Part shown: positions 7,810 to 16,739 of the stretch, in pieces | Layout: every line of letters starts with the position of its first letter | How positions within the stretch are numbered: position 1 is the stretch's first letter | Assembly: GCF_006159205.1 (NCBI RefSeq) | Contig: NZ_CP040812.1 | Location: 2,728,001 to 2,792,000 of the forward strand | Direction of reading: 5' to 3' | From: Antarcticibacterium flavum | GTDB taxonomy: Bacteria > Bacteroidota > Bacteroidia > Flavobacteriales > Flavobacteriaceae | DNA length: 64,000 nt | Position numbers and translations under genes: made by a program | Notes under the pieces: model-generated | Told to the model about the DNA's origin: nothing | The model's input: only the letters and a program-made list of their open reading frames with translations | Database searches by the model: none

Positions 7810-8634
7810 TTATCCAAGAGCTACTCTTTCAAAAGCAACGATCTCAAGATCTTTATCTAAAGTCTTCACATAAGCAGAAACGCTCATTTTGTTATCTTTG
7901 ATGTAATCCTGGTTCACAAGAGTATTGTCCTTGAAGAATCTCTTGATCTTACCTTTTGCGATATTGTCAAGCATTTCCTCAGGCTTACCTTCTTCTCTTA
8001 ATTGATCTTTAGCGATCTCGATCTCCTTGTCGATCACTGTTTGGTCTACACCTTCTTCATTAAGTGCAACCGGGTTCATTGCGGCAGCCTGCATAGAAAC
8101 ATTCTTTGCAACTTCCTCAGCTCCGTCTGCTTTCTTGGAAAGACCTGTTAGAACGGCAATTTTATTACCCGCGTGGATGTAAGAACCTACGAAAGGAGCT
8201 TCCAAAGTACGGTAGTCACCAATCTCGATCTTTTCTCCAATAACACCTGTTTGCTCAGTCAATTTATCCTGAACAGAGATCCCTTTATAATCTGCAGCAA
8301 GTAATTCATCTTTTGAAGAAGTAGTTAGAGCAAGATCTGCAAGTTCCTCAGCCAATTGGATGAAAGAATCATTTTTTGCAACGAAGTCTGTTTCACAGTT
8401 AAGAGAGATGATCACCCCACGGGTTGAATCTTCGTTTACTCTCGCGATTGCAGCACCTTCACTAGACTCTCTGTCGGCACGGTTGGCAGCAACTTTTTGT
8501 CCTTTTTTTCTAAGGATCTCAATTGCTTTATCGTAATCACCTTCAGCTTCCACTAAAGCTTTTTTACAATCCATCATACCGGCACCGGTAGACTTTCTTA
8601 ATTTATTTACTTCTGCGGCGGTTATATTTGCCAT
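7810..8634 (-). CDS. tsf: Translation elongation factor Ts
   Basis: EF-Ts reloads EF-Tu by removing GDP. The N-terminal UBA-like domain (ITAAEVNKLRKSTGAGMMDCKKAL) is intact, followed by the signature ISLNCETDFVAKNDSF and the dimerisation region with MQAAAMNPVAL. Length 274 residues, typical for Bacteroidota. It is the last gene of rplM-rpsI-rpsB-tsf and is preceded by a strong hairpin (8666-8703). Confidence 0.97.
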   Translation of the reverse strand: MANITAAEVNKLRKSTGAGMMDCKKALVEAEGDYDKAIEILRKKGQKVAANRADRESSEGAAIARVNEDSTRGVIISLNCETDFVAKNDSFIQLAEELADLALTTSSKDELLAADYKGISVQDKLTEQTGVIGEKIEIGDYRTLEAPFVGSYIHAGNKIAVLTGLSKKADGAEEVAKNVSMQAAAMNPVALNEEGVDQTVIDKEIEIAKDQLREEGKPEEMLDNIAKGKIKRFFKDNTLVNQDYIKDNKMSVSAYVKTLDKDLEIVAFERVALG

Positions 8635-8665
8635 GATGTTAAATGTTTTTGGTTTGTAAAAAACA

Positions 8666-8703
8666 AGTCGTTTAGTTTTTTATTGAAAAAGAACTAAACG
8701 ACT
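8666..8703 (-). terminator. Terminator-like hairpin between rpsB and tsf
   Basis: A perfect 12-base stem, AGTCGTTTAGTT/AACTAAACGACT, is followed on the minus strand by TGTTTTTTAC. It sits in the 91-base rpsB-tsf gap and would allow partial termination, setting S2 above EF-Ts. No tsf-specific promoter was identified. Confidence 0.7.
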
Positions 8704-8725
8704 CATTATAATTATTCAAAATATT

Positions 8726-9631
8726 TTATTCTTCTTCCTGGTTGTCTTTTGAAGCTTTAGCCAAAGTCTCTTTTTTAGACTCCAACTTCACATCTTCTTT
8801 AGACTCTTCCATAGCTTTTACATCCTGAGGATCTTTAGAAGGAACTTCTACATCTTCTTTGGATTTCTTAGCTTTTGGAGCTCTTGTCTTTGTTTCTTTT
8901 CCTTCGTTAGAATCGTCTTCTTTGTCAGAATCTTTAGTATTCTTTCTTTCAGAAAGACCTTCTATAATAGAATCGGCAACATAAGAAACCACTTTGCTAA
9001 TAGATTTTGATGCATCATCGTTAGATGGGATCACGTAATCTACTTCACGCGGGTCTGAGTTGGTATCTACCATCGCAAAGATTGGAATGTTTAATTTTTG
9101 TGCTTCTTTAACAGCAATGTGTTCACGGGTGATATCTACAATAAATAATGCAGCCGGAAGACGGCTCATATCTGCAATAGAACCTAAGTTTTTCTCCAAC
9201 TTAGCCCTTAAACGGTCAACCTGCAAACGCTCTTTTTTAGAAAGAGTGTTGAAAGTTCCGTCTTTTTTCATCCTGTCAATAGAAGCCATTTTTTTAACGG
9301 CTTTACGAATGGTGATAAAATTTGTAAGCATCCCGCCCGGCCATCTTTCTGTGATGTAAGGCATGTTTGCTCTCTCTGCCTGCTCGGTTACGATTTCTTT
9401 TGCCTGTTTCTTGGTAGCTACGAAGAGTATTTTTCTACCACTGGCTGCGATCTTTTTAAGGGCCTCACCGGCCTCCTGCATTTTCGCAGCACTTTTATAT
9501 AGGTTGATGATGTGGATCCCGTTGCGCTCCATATAGATATATGGGGCCATGTTTGGGTTCCATCTTCTTGTAAGGTGTCCAAAATGTACACCTGCATCAA
9601 GTAATTCTTTTACTTCTACTTTGTTTGCCAT
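8726..9631 (-). CDS. rpsB: 30S ribosomal protein S2
   Basis: S2 is recognised from VKELLDAGVHFGHLTRRWNPNM at the start (positions 7 on) and the later PGGMLTNF and AIFAMVDTNSDP segments. The S2 core ends near residue 228. About 70 further residues are rich in Lys, Glu, Asp and Ser (from SERKNTKDSDKEDD on) and are likely disordered. Such tails on S2 are frequent in Flavobacteriia. Third gene of the ribosomal operon. Confidence 0.97.
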   Translation of the reverse strand: MANKVEVKELLDAGVHFGHLTRRWNPNMAPYIYMERNGIHIINLYKSAAKMQEAGEALKKIAASGRKILFVATKKQAKEIVTEQAERANMPYITERWPGGMLTNFITIRKAVKKMASIDRMKKDGTFNTLSKKERLQVDRLRAKLEKNLGSIADMSRLPAALFIVDITREHIAVKEAQKLNIPIFAMVDTNSDPREVDYVIPSNDDASKSISKVVSYVADSIIEGLSERKNTKDSDKEDDSNEGKETKTRAPKAKKSKEDVEVPSKDPQDVKAMEESKEDVKLESKKETLAKASKDNQEEE

Positions 9632-9722
9632 TTTTGTAATAGTTTACGTTCTGTTGAGATAGCAACAACCAAGTGGCTATTTTAATTAAAATACGGCCTT
9701 GATCGTTTAGATGCTAAACTAA

Positions 9723-9763
9723 CTTCATTGTCACACTAAGCTTGTCGAAGTGTTTTCAATGAA
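9723..9763. repeat. Short palindromic repeat between rpsI and rpsB
   Basis: TTCATTG/CAATGAA arms enclose CACACTAAGCTTGTCGAAGTG, itself CAC...GTG paired, similar to the TTCGAG/CTTGTCGAAG repeat units common in flavobacterial intergenic DNA. It lies in the 181-base gap between the two ribosomal genes, so it is transcribed. Confidence 0.5.
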
Positions 9764-9812
9764 TAACAACATATAATTTTTAAATGAACTTGTGGGCAAT
9801 GCCCAATAAATA

Positions 9813-10199
9813 TTAACGCTTAGAGAACTGGAATTTCTTACGGGCTTTCTTTTGACCGAATTTCTTACGCTCTACCATTCTAGGATCTCTTGTCATTAAA
9901 CCTTCCGGCTTAAGAATCGCACGATTCTCTGGATCAAGTTCTACCATAGCTCTGGAAAGTGCAAGACGAATAGCCTCTGCCTGTCCTGTAATACCACCAC
10001 CGTAAACGTTTACTTTAATGTCAAAGCTCTCTTCGTTCCCGGTCATGTTAAGAGGTTGCATCACTTTAAAAAGTAATGGCCCGGTAGTAAAGTAATCTTT
10101 GAAATCTTTTTTGTTGATAGTAATGTTACCACTTCCCTGGTTAACATATACCCTTGCAACAGCCGTTTTTCTACGGCCAATTTTGTGAATAACGTCCAT
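9813..10199 (-). CDS. rpsI: 30S ribosomal protein S9
   Basis: IGRRKTAVARVYVNQGSGNITIN at the start and the canonical KKARKKFQFSKR end identify S9; the C-terminal SKR reaches the ribosomal P site. Length 128 residues, normal. Its ATG overlaps the rplM stop codon by one base (TAATG), showing translational coupling. Confidence 0.97.
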   Translation of the reverse strand: MDVIHKIGRRKTAVARVYVNQGSGNITINKKDFKDYFTTGPLLFKVMQPLNMTGNEESFDIKVNVYGGGITGQAEAIRLALSRAMVELDPENRAILKPEGLMTRDPRMVERKKFGQKKARKKFQFSKR

Positions 10200-10654
10200 T
10201 ACTTAAGATCGTTTAAGTTAATAGTTTTAGGCTTTTGAGCAGATTGATCGTGTTCAGATCCTGCATATACCTTTAAGTTACGGAAAATTGCTGCTCCTAA
10301 TTTATTTTTAGGAAGCATTCCCTTTACCGCATTTTCAATAAGTCTCTCTGGAGCTTTACTGAATAATTCATTTGCAGTTAAACTGCGTTGACCCCCAGGA
10401 TAGCCGGTGTGGCGAATGTATTCTTTAGAATCCCATTTCTTTCCTGTTAAGTTGATCTTGCTGGCGTTTGTTACAATTACATTGTCACCGCAATCAACGT
10501 GTGGGGTGAAGTTAGGCTTATACTTACCTCTAAGAAGTTTTGCAACTCCTGAAGCAAGACGACCTAAAGTCTCTCCGTCAGCATCTACGTGCACCCAATC
10601 CTTAGTCACGGTAGCCTTGTTGGCAGATACTGTTTTGTAGCTTAATGTGTCCAC
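10199..10654 (-). CDS. rplM: 50S ribosomal protein L13
   Basis: L13 signatures are WVHVDADGETLGRLAS, the HVDCGDNVIVTNA segment and VKGMLPKNKLG. Length 151 residues. First gene of the operon, preceded by a structured leader with its own promoter (10690-10734). Confidence 0.97.
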   Translation of the reverse strand: MDTLSYKTVSANKATVTKDWVHVDADGETLGRLASGVAKLLRGKYKPNFTPHVDCGDNVIVTNASKINLTGKKWDSKEYIRHTGYPGGQRSLTANELFSKAPERLIENAVKGMLPKNKLGAAIFRNLKVYAGSEHDQSAQKPKTINLNDLK

Positions 10655-10689
10655 ACTAATTAAATTTACTTGTTATTAAACATTCCATT

Positions 10690-10724
10690 CCCTGTGACAC
10701 GAATTTAAATCGTGAAAACAGGGG
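10690..10724 (-). promoter_or_regulatory. Structured leader hairpin of the rplM operon
   Basis: On the minus strand CCCTGT/ACAGGG forms an outer stem and CACGA/TCGTG an inner stem, with a small internal loop. The hairpin begins within about 5-10 bases of the expected transcription start, so it is the 5' end of the mRNA. Ribosomal protein leaders that bind their own product (an L13 leader has been proposed in Bacteroidia) make autoregulation likely, but no match to a specific family could be tested. Confidence 0.55.
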
Positions 10725-10726
10725 TG

Positions 10727-10734
10727 CAAATGTA
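10727..10734 (-). promoter_or_regulatory. Bacteroidota -7 promoter element of rplM
   Basis: Minus strand TACATTTG is an exact TAnnTTTG, the -7 consensus of the Bacteroidota housekeeping sigma factor. It is placed so that the RNA would begin right at the leader hairpin. Confidence 0.65.
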
Positions 10735-10991
10735 CAATTATAAATTCATAATGCAAATAGCAGTTTCATTAATTTATGGAGTCTAAATGGTCTGGTTTTC
10801 AAAGCCTTTTAAAATGCTGTGAACTAGATTTAATAAAGATTAAAATTGGACCGCTCTTTTAGTCTAGAGCAAATAATTAAAATTATATATCTGGCGGGGT
10901 GTAAAACGCAAGGTAATCGACGAAAAGCGTTTTAAACTGATTAACGGCACTATAAATGTTAATTATGTCATAAAATTCCTTCAATATAAAG

Positions 10992-10999
10992 TATCTTTG
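10992..10999 (+). promoter_or_regulatory. -7 promoter element of the lipoprotein gene
   Basis: TATCTTTG matches TAnnTTTG. The RNA would start near 11004-11006, which argues for the ATG at 11027 as the translation start rather than the upstream TTG (10997) or ATG (11009). The 10655-10996 gap otherwise holds only the rplM control region. Confidence 0.55.
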
Positions 11000-11026
11000 C
11001 TGCTGCAAATGATAAAAGAGAAAACT

Positions 11027-11602
11027 ATGGAATTCAAAATTACAAAAGCTTTACTTGCTTTGTGCATGTGTGGGATGCTGTTTTCCTGTGGTGGGGAAGA
11101 CCTGGATGATACCGGCGAACCCGTTTTTAAAAGCAGTAATCTTACTGCTGATATTTCCAGCGCAGACCTTCTTGGCAAATGGGAGCTAATAGGTATGGAA
11201 GGCGACCGGGAGGTTGACTTTAATGGCGACGGGATTGGCAGCATTGATATGCTTTCTGAAACTTCCTGCTTCAATATCATGTATTATGAGTTTTTTGATA
11301 ATGGAGTGGTTGAAACAGGGCAGGCAAGATTATGGTTTGACAGTAGCGGAAACTTTACATGTTTGTCTGGGGAATATGCTGCTACTTATTCAATTAGCCA
11401 GGATATCCTCAGGGTGGATTTTAATCTTAATGGCTCTCCTATGACCGAGGAGAAGCAAATTGCTTTAACCAGTGATGCGACAGGGGATTATCTTCATGTC
11501 ACCCTTAGTGATCTGGAGGCTGCGGCTTATGTAAATGATCCCGGCACTACCAACGCTTCACATTTAAGCCTCATAAAAATGGTTTATAAGAAAGAATTAT
11601 AA
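11027..11602 (+). CDS. Lipocalin-like lipoprotein
   Basis: The N-terminus MEFKITKALLALCMCGMLFSCGG is a lipoprotein signal peptide with the lipobox ending at a Cys. The mature part starts with an acidic linker (EDLDDTGEP) and then LLGKWELIGMEGD, the strand pattern of small lipocalin-like domains common in Flavobacteriia. It is expected to sit on a membrane surface outside the cytoplasm; the ligand is unknown. The frame is open 30 bases further upstream, but the promoter position and the signal peptide support this start. A strong terminator follows. Confidence 0.75.
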   Translation: MEFKITKALLALCMCGMLFSCGGEDLDDTGEPVFKSSNLTADISSADLLGKWELIGMEGDREVDFNGDGIGSIDMLSETSCFNIMYYEFFDNGVVETGQARLWFDSSGNFTCLSGEYAATYSISQDILRVDFNLNGSPMTEEKQIALTSDATGDYLHVTLSDLEAAAYVNDPGTTNASHLSLIKMVYKKEL

Positions 11603-11628
11603 AAAAATAAAGCTTTTTCAGCATTTTC

Positions 11629-11662
11629 AAAAACCCAAAACTTAATCGTTTTGGGTTTTTTT
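11629..11662 (+). terminator. Rho-independent terminator after the lipoprotein gene
   Basis: AAAAACCCAAAAC and GTTTTGGGTTTTTTT pair around a six-base loop and end in a T run. The region from here to the susC-like gene (11663-11910) is very AT-rich with no gene. Confidence 0.88.
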
Positions 11663-11870
11663 GTTAACACCAGAATGAAATATTATGCTTGCACAAGAAT
11701 TTTTCAGGGTAAAAAATATTAAAAAAACAAATAAATGCCTTTTTTCAGGTGAAATATTTAAAAAAATGAAATTTCCACCTGGGAAAATTTCATTTTTAAT
11801 AAAAGTTAACAAATGATAAAAAATTCTTAAAAAAGTTAAATTTTCTATAACATTCTATTGATAAAAAAAT

Positions 11871-11878
11871 TAGTTTTG
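11871..11878 (+). promoter_or_regulatory. -7 promoter element of the susCD operon
   Basis: TAGTTTTG fits TAnnTTTG and lies 33 bases before the susC start codon. A clear -33 TTG at the usual spacing was not seen. No ECF sigma/anti-sigma pair or hybrid sensor adjoins. Confidence 0.45.
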
Positions 11879-11910
11879 AAAGTAATTAACATTAACATCA
11901 AACTAACTTT

Positions 11911-14900
11911 ATGAAAAGAACATTACAGGTCTTTTTCCTGTTGCTGTTTATATTCCAATCGGGGTATTCGCAGGAGAGAACAATCACAGGTACGGTAACA
12001 GATGCCGCAGGTTTACCACTTCCCGGGGTAAACGTGACTGTAAGGAACACCAATAGAGGTGCCCAAACAGATTTTGACGGGAATTACACCATTAATGCAG
12101 CTCCCAATGAAGTCCTGGTCTTTACCTTCGTTGGTTTAAGCAGGGTGGAACGTGCTGTGGGAACAGCTTCTGTCATTAATGTAACAATGGAGGAAGATTC
12201 GCAGGCACTTGACGAGGTGGTTGTTGTTGGATATGGTGTTCAATCCAAGAGGGAAGTTACGGGTGCTATCTCCCAGGTAAAAGGAGAGGAAATTGCAAAC
12301 CTTGTAACTCCAAGCTTCGAGGCCCAGCTGGCAGGTAGAGCTGCCGGGGTGCAGGTAACTACCCAAAGTGGTATTATTGGAGAAACGCCTCGTTTCAGGA
12401 TTAGGGGTATTGCCTCTATTACTTCAGGGACCTATCCCCTTATTGTGGTGGATGGTATTCCAATTTACACAGGGGATCTTGGTGGTTATGCCAGTAACAA
12501 TGCCCTGGGTGATATTAACCCAGCCGATATTGAGTCCATTGAGATACTTAAAGATGGTTCTGCTACTGCCATCTATGGTTCCAGGGCTGCAAATGGGGTG
12601 GTTTTGATCACTACAAAATCTGGTAAAGAAGGTAGAATGACAATTAACGCAAACACTACTGTTGGTTGGGCTTCTCCAATTGAAACATTTGACCTTTTAC
12701 AAACGCCAGATTTCATTACTATTTCCAATGAAAAAAGGTCTAACAGGGGCCAGGAAGACTGGGCAGCAGGTTCACAGTTTAATACAGACTGGCAGGATGC
12801 GGTGCTAAAAAGCGGGGCTTTACAGCAGGATCACAACCTTTCCTTTAGTGGAGGAACTGCAAGCACTAATTATTATCTTTCTTTAGGGTATACAGACCAG
12901 GAAAGTGTTGCAAGGCCTAATGATATGACAAGATATTCCTTTAGGTCCAATATTGATCAAAAGATAAAAGACTGGTTGAGTGTAGGTGTAAATGCTGGTT
13001 TAACCAGGACAGAGTATAACGGTCTTAACACCGGTACAAACTCCCTGTCTGGTAACATCTTTAATGCTACAAGACAACATCCTAACGTGCCAATTTACAA
13101 TCCCGAGCACCCAACAGGGTATAATATCGATTTTGAATTTGACAACCTGGTAGGTAGAGGCAGCAACATTGGTTTAATTGGGGATAACCTTCCTAACCTT
13201 ATGTATGCAATTGAGAATAATAACTATTATTCAAAGATCAACAGGATCATATCAAATGTGTATGCAGACGTGAAGCCTATCAATTCTGTGAACTTTAGAA
13301 CCCAGGTAAGTGTGGACCAGGCTAACACCACAGGTTTCCTTTACTGGAGTCCTGTTCATGGTGACGGGCAGGGTTCAAACGGTCGTGTGCAGAACAACAA
13401 CACCGATCTTACCCGTTGGAACTGGCAAAATATTCTTAGCTATAATGATACATTTGCTGATGCTCACACCGTTGGTGTAACTCTAATTAGTGAATACCAA
13501 AAACAAAGAAACCAGAGTTTCTTCGCCACAGGTACAGACCTTTCCAACGAATTCTTCAACAAGAACCTTATAAGTAACTCTTACGGAGTACCCGGGTCTG
13601 GTGGTGGATTGACAGAGAATGGGTTTATTTCCTATGCAGGAAGGGTGAACTATAATTATAAGAACCGTTATTTCCTTCAGGGGACTTTACGACGTGATGG
13701 TCTTTCTTCACTTCCTGAGGCTAATAGATATGGAACTTTCCCGGGTGCATCTGCAGGATGGACAATTTCTGAAGAAGCTTTCATGAGAGATGTAACAGCT
13801 ATTAATGACTTCAAAATAAGGGGTTCATATGGTAAAGTAGGGAACGTTTCTATTGGAGATTATCCTTATCTTGGTCTTTATGGTGCTGCAAAATATGGGG
13901 ATGCCAACGGGATTGGATATGCCCAGTTTGGTAACGACCAGTTAAGATGGGAAACCTCTACAAAGTATGATATTGGTTTTGATCTTAGGATGTTCAATAA
14001 CAGGTTTACTTTCAATGCCGATTATTTTATCAATGATACAGATGACTTGATCCTGGATCTTGAAACACCTATGTCATTGGGTATTCCTGGAAACAGCTAC
14101 AGCTCAAACATTGGAGCCATAAAAAACACCGGTATTGAACTTGCTGCTGAAGGTAGGTTGATACAAGGTCCAAACTTCAACTGGACAGTAAATGCCAACA
14201 TTTCGTTCATTGACAATGAGGTTGTTTCGCTTGTAGCGGGACAGGACAGGATCAATGCTAACAACTACACAATTTCAAGAGAGGGAGAGCCTATTAACTC
14301 TATCTATGGATTCAGGTATTGGGGAACAAACCCGGCAAACGGTAACCCCGTTTATTACAAAGCCGATGGTTCATTGGTACAGGGTAACATAGCTACCAGT
14401 AACTACAGGGTTTTTGATCCTGCCAACCCATCAGATGTTTCGCAGGCTTCCTCATTAAGTTCTGCAACAGACAGGGTGATATTAGGACAAACCCTTCCAA
14501 AATACTTTGGAGGTTTAAGCTCAAGTATGAACTATAAAGGATTTGACTTTGGATTCCTTTTCAGGTTTAGTGGTGGCAACAAGATCTTTAATGCAACTAG
14601 AAGGGATCTATTGAACCAAAACTTTACCAATAACAGCACAGAGATCCTTGGAAGATGGCAAAGTGAGGCAAACCCTGGTGATGGTTGGACACCAAGACTA
14701 TGGGCTGCTGGTAATACCTTTGTTAACCTAACCTCAAGTGCAACTTCTCGTTTCGTTGAGGATGCAGACTTTATTAAACTTGAAAACATGACCCTTGGAT
14801 ATTCACTTTCCAAAGACGTGGCAGAGCGTATAGGTATGAGCAAGTTAAGAGTGTATGTGCAGGGTCAAAACCTATGGATAATCACAGACTATTCAGGATT

Positions 14901-14988
14901 AGATCCGGAAATGGAAATAGGTGGTGTAGATCTTAACTTAACCCCGAGATCTTCCATTGTATCATTGGGACTAAACATCGGACTATAA
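11911..14988 (+). CDS. SusC/RagA family TonB-dependent outer-membrane transporter
   Basis: The signal peptide MKRTLQVFFLLLFIFQSGYSQ is followed by a carboxypeptidase-regulatory-like domain (ITGTVTDAAGLPLPGVNVTV, about residues 24-100), a TonB-box/plug start (LDEVVVVGYGVQ) and a plug domain with the SusC hallmark DGSATAIYGSRAANGVVLITTK. A 22-strand barrel ends near SLGLNIGL. At 1025 residues it is full length. With the SusD partner 12 bases downstream it forms a gated outer-membrane importer for glycans, peptides or other oligomers. It has no STN domain, so it does not signal to an ECF sigma factor. No degradative enzymes are nearby, so the substrate is open. Confidence 0.93.
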   Translation: MKRTLQVFFLLLFIFQSGYSQERTITGTVTDAAGLPLPGVNVTVRNTNRGAQTDFDGNYTINAAPNEVLVFTFVGLSRVERAVGTASVINVTMEEDSQALDEVVVVGYGVQSKREVTGAISQVKGEEIANLVTPSFEAQLAGRAAGVQVTTQSGIIGETPRFRIRGIASITSGTYPLIVVDGIPIYTGDLGGYASNNALGDINPADIESIEILKDGSATAIYGSRAANGVVLITTKSGKEGRMTINANTTVGWASPIETFDLLQTPDFITISNEKRSNRGQEDWAAGSQFNTDWQDAVLKSGALQQDHNLSFSGGTASTNYYLSLGYTDQESVARPNDMTRYSFRSNIDQKIKDWLSVGVNAGLTRTEYNGLNTGTNSLSGNIFNATRQHPNVPIYNPEHPTGYNIDFEFDNLVGRGSNIGLIGDNLPNLMYAIENNNYYSKINRIISNVYADVKPINSVNFRTQVSVDQANTTGFLYWSPVHGDGQGSNGRVQNNNTDLTRWNWQNILSYNDTFADAHTVGVTLISEYQKQRNQSFFATGTDLSNEFFNKNLISNSYGVPGSGGGLTENGFISYAGRVNYNYKNRYFLQGTLRRDGLSSLPEANRYGTFPGASAGWTISEEAFMRDVTAINDFKIRGSYGKVGNVSIGDYPYLGLYGAAKYGDANGIGYAQFGNDQLRWETSTKYDIGFDLRMFNNRFTFNADYFINDTDDLILDLETPMSLGIPGNSYSSNIGAIKNTGIELAAEGRLIQGPNFNWTVNANISFIDNEVVSLVAGQDRINANNYTISREGEPINSIYGFRYWGTNPANGNPVYYKADGSLVQGNIATSNYRVFDPANPSDVSQASSLSSATDRVILGQTLPKYFGGLSSSMNYKGFDFGFLFRFSGGNKIFNATRRDLLNQNFTNNSTEILGRWQSEANPGDGWTPRLWAAGNTFVNLTSSATSRFVEDADFIKLENMTLGYSLSKDVAERIGMSKLRVYVQGQNLWIITDYSGLDPEMEIGGVDLNLTPRSSIVSLGLNIGL

Positions 14989-15000
14989 TTTAAAAAGGAT

Positions 15001-16572
15001 ATGAAAATAAAATTAATAGAAACAAAAAGAATGAATACAATTGCTAAAGGCGTTGTGTTTGTAATGGGCCTTTCTCTCTTTACAGCGTGTACAGAGGAGA
15101 ATGTTCTGGAGCTGGAACCGTTCAACCAGATCTCTGAAGATGCTGCATTCTCTACCCCAGATCTTATCGAACTTTCGGTAACAGGGATGTACCAGGCAGC
15201 ACAAAGAGGAGATTATGTTGGTAACTTAAGAGGATATCCCTTTGGAGCTGCATTTGTGCAGCAAGGGGATAACCGTGGTGAGGATGTAGTGAATGTGGCC
15301 ACCTTTTACCAGTTGACCTATACTGCAACTTATGATCCAACTACCGCAAATAACGTTTATTACTGGAGTGATACCTACAGGTTGATCAACCGTACAAACA
15401 TGGTTATTGAAGGTGTTGAAGGTGCGGTGGCAGATGGGATCATCACCCAGGAAGTGGCAGATGATTATATTGGACAGGCAAAGTTCCTTAGAGCAATTTC
15501 TCATCTTGAATTGCTTTTTCACTTCGCCAGACCATATGACCATACTGCAGATGCCGGTCACCCCGGTATTCCTTACAGGGAGATCCCTTTTACTACAGAA
15601 GGTAATATAGAACTTGGTCTTGCGCAGGGAAGAAACACGGTTGCTGATTCTTACTCTAAAGTTATTGCCGACCTTACTGATGCCGAGAACCTTTTACAAA
15701 CTAAAACAGAAAGAGGAGGAACCCTTGGGATCATTAGAGCTACTAAGGAATCTGCAATTGCATTCAAGACCAGAGCCTATCTTCACATGAACCGTTGGGA
15801 TATGGTGATCCAGGAAGGTGAAAAAATCCTTGGAGATTATTCGCTTACTTCCAATCCAAATGATGTTTTTGAAAATGGATACTCAAATTCAGAGTCTGTT
15901 TTCTCAATTGAGAATACAGAGAACAACAACCCGGGTGTAAACGCAGCACTGGCTTCTCAATATAACCGCAGAGGCCTGGTAGTAATTAGCCCAATCGTAT
16001 GGAGAAATGAGTACTGGCTGGCAGATGACCAAAGACGTGAAGAAGACGTTATGGTTGATACCAGGGGAGGCATAAAATATACATTAAAGTATAAGGATGA
16101 TGTGAACTATACAGATCCTGCACCGGTAATGCGTTTTGCTGAAGTATTGCTGAATATGGCTGAAGCTCACGCCCGCCTTGATAATACAGATGAGGCTTTG
16201 GACCTTCTTAATGAAGTGAGAGATCGTTCCCTGGCAAATCCTGCAGCTCAAAGCTATACAGGTTTCGCCAGCCAGGATGCTTTAGTTGAAGCTATTATTG
16301 CTGAAAGAAGGATCGAATTTGTTATGGAAGGAAGACGTTGGCCAGATATCCACAGGTTGCAAAATGATGAGTTCATAAACTATGACGGGATTCCTGCAAA
16401 AGTAGCCAACGGTGCACCACCGGCAGAGGCTTACGAATTAGGAACTCCATACTCTGGCCCTTATGGAGTTGAGCCAATTCCTTATGATGATTACAGGTTC
16501 TTATGGCCTATCCCGCAACAGGAAGTGAATAACAACCCTACCCTGGCCGGGCAACAAAATCCAGGATGGTAA
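15001..16572 (+). CDS. SusD/RagB family nutrient-binding outer-membrane lipoprotein
   Basis: A lipoprotein signal peptide (GVVFVMGLSLFTAC) precedes the SusD fold: the N-terminal SusD-like part with ISEDAAFSTPDLIELSVTGMYQAAQ, TPR helices (GQAKFLRAISHLELLFHFARPYD) and the C-terminal RagB part (RFAEVLLNMAEAHARL, IIAERRIEFVMEGRRWPDIHR, ending in NNPTLAGQQNPGW). The protein caps the SusC barrel from the cell surface. The start could also be the second Met at 15031, which gives a tidier signal peptide. Length 523 residues. Confidence 0.92.
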   Translation: MKIKLIETKRMNTIAKGVVFVMGLSLFTACTEENVLELEPFNQISEDAAFSTPDLIELSVTGMYQAAQRGDYVGNLRGYPFGAAFVQQGDNRGEDVVNVATFYQLTYTATYDPTTANNVYYWSDTYRLINRTNMVIEGVEGAVADGIITQEVADDYIGQAKFLRAISHLELLFHFARPYDHTADAGHPGIPYREIPFTTEGNIELGLAQGRNTVADSYSKVIADLTDAENLLQTKTERGGTLGIIRATKESAIAFKTRAYLHMNRWDMVIQEGEKILGDYSLTSNPNDVFENGYSNSESVFSIENTENNNPGVNAALASQYNRRGLVVISPIVWRNEYWLADDQRREEDVMVDTRGGIKYTLKYKDDVNYTDPAPVMRFAEVLLNMAEAHARLDNTDEALDLLNEVRDRSLANPAAQSYTGFASQDALVEAIIAERRIEFVMEGRRWPDIHRLQNDEFINYDGIPAKVANGAPPAEAYELGTPYSGPYGVEPIPYDDYRFLWPIPQQEVNNNPTLAGQQNPGW

Positions 16573-16606
16573 AATCCTATTTAAATTAAAAGTTGAATTA
16601 GCCATG

Positions 16607-16640
16607 AAAAAGCCGGTGAAGGTATCCTTCACCGGCTTTT
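16607..16640 (+). terminator. Bidirectional terminator after susD
   Basis: A 15-base perfect stem (AAAAGCCGGTGAAGG with its complement) around a four-base loop; A and T runs on either side let it serve both the susCD operon and the convergent permease gene. Confidence 0.9.
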
Positions 16641-16739
16641 GCTTTATTCTATTTTTGAAAACTCCGGCATAATAATTTACCTGGAAAATCTCCTTCTGCC
16701 AGTATTTGGCAACAGGAGGCCCCAGATAAAATTCTCTAT

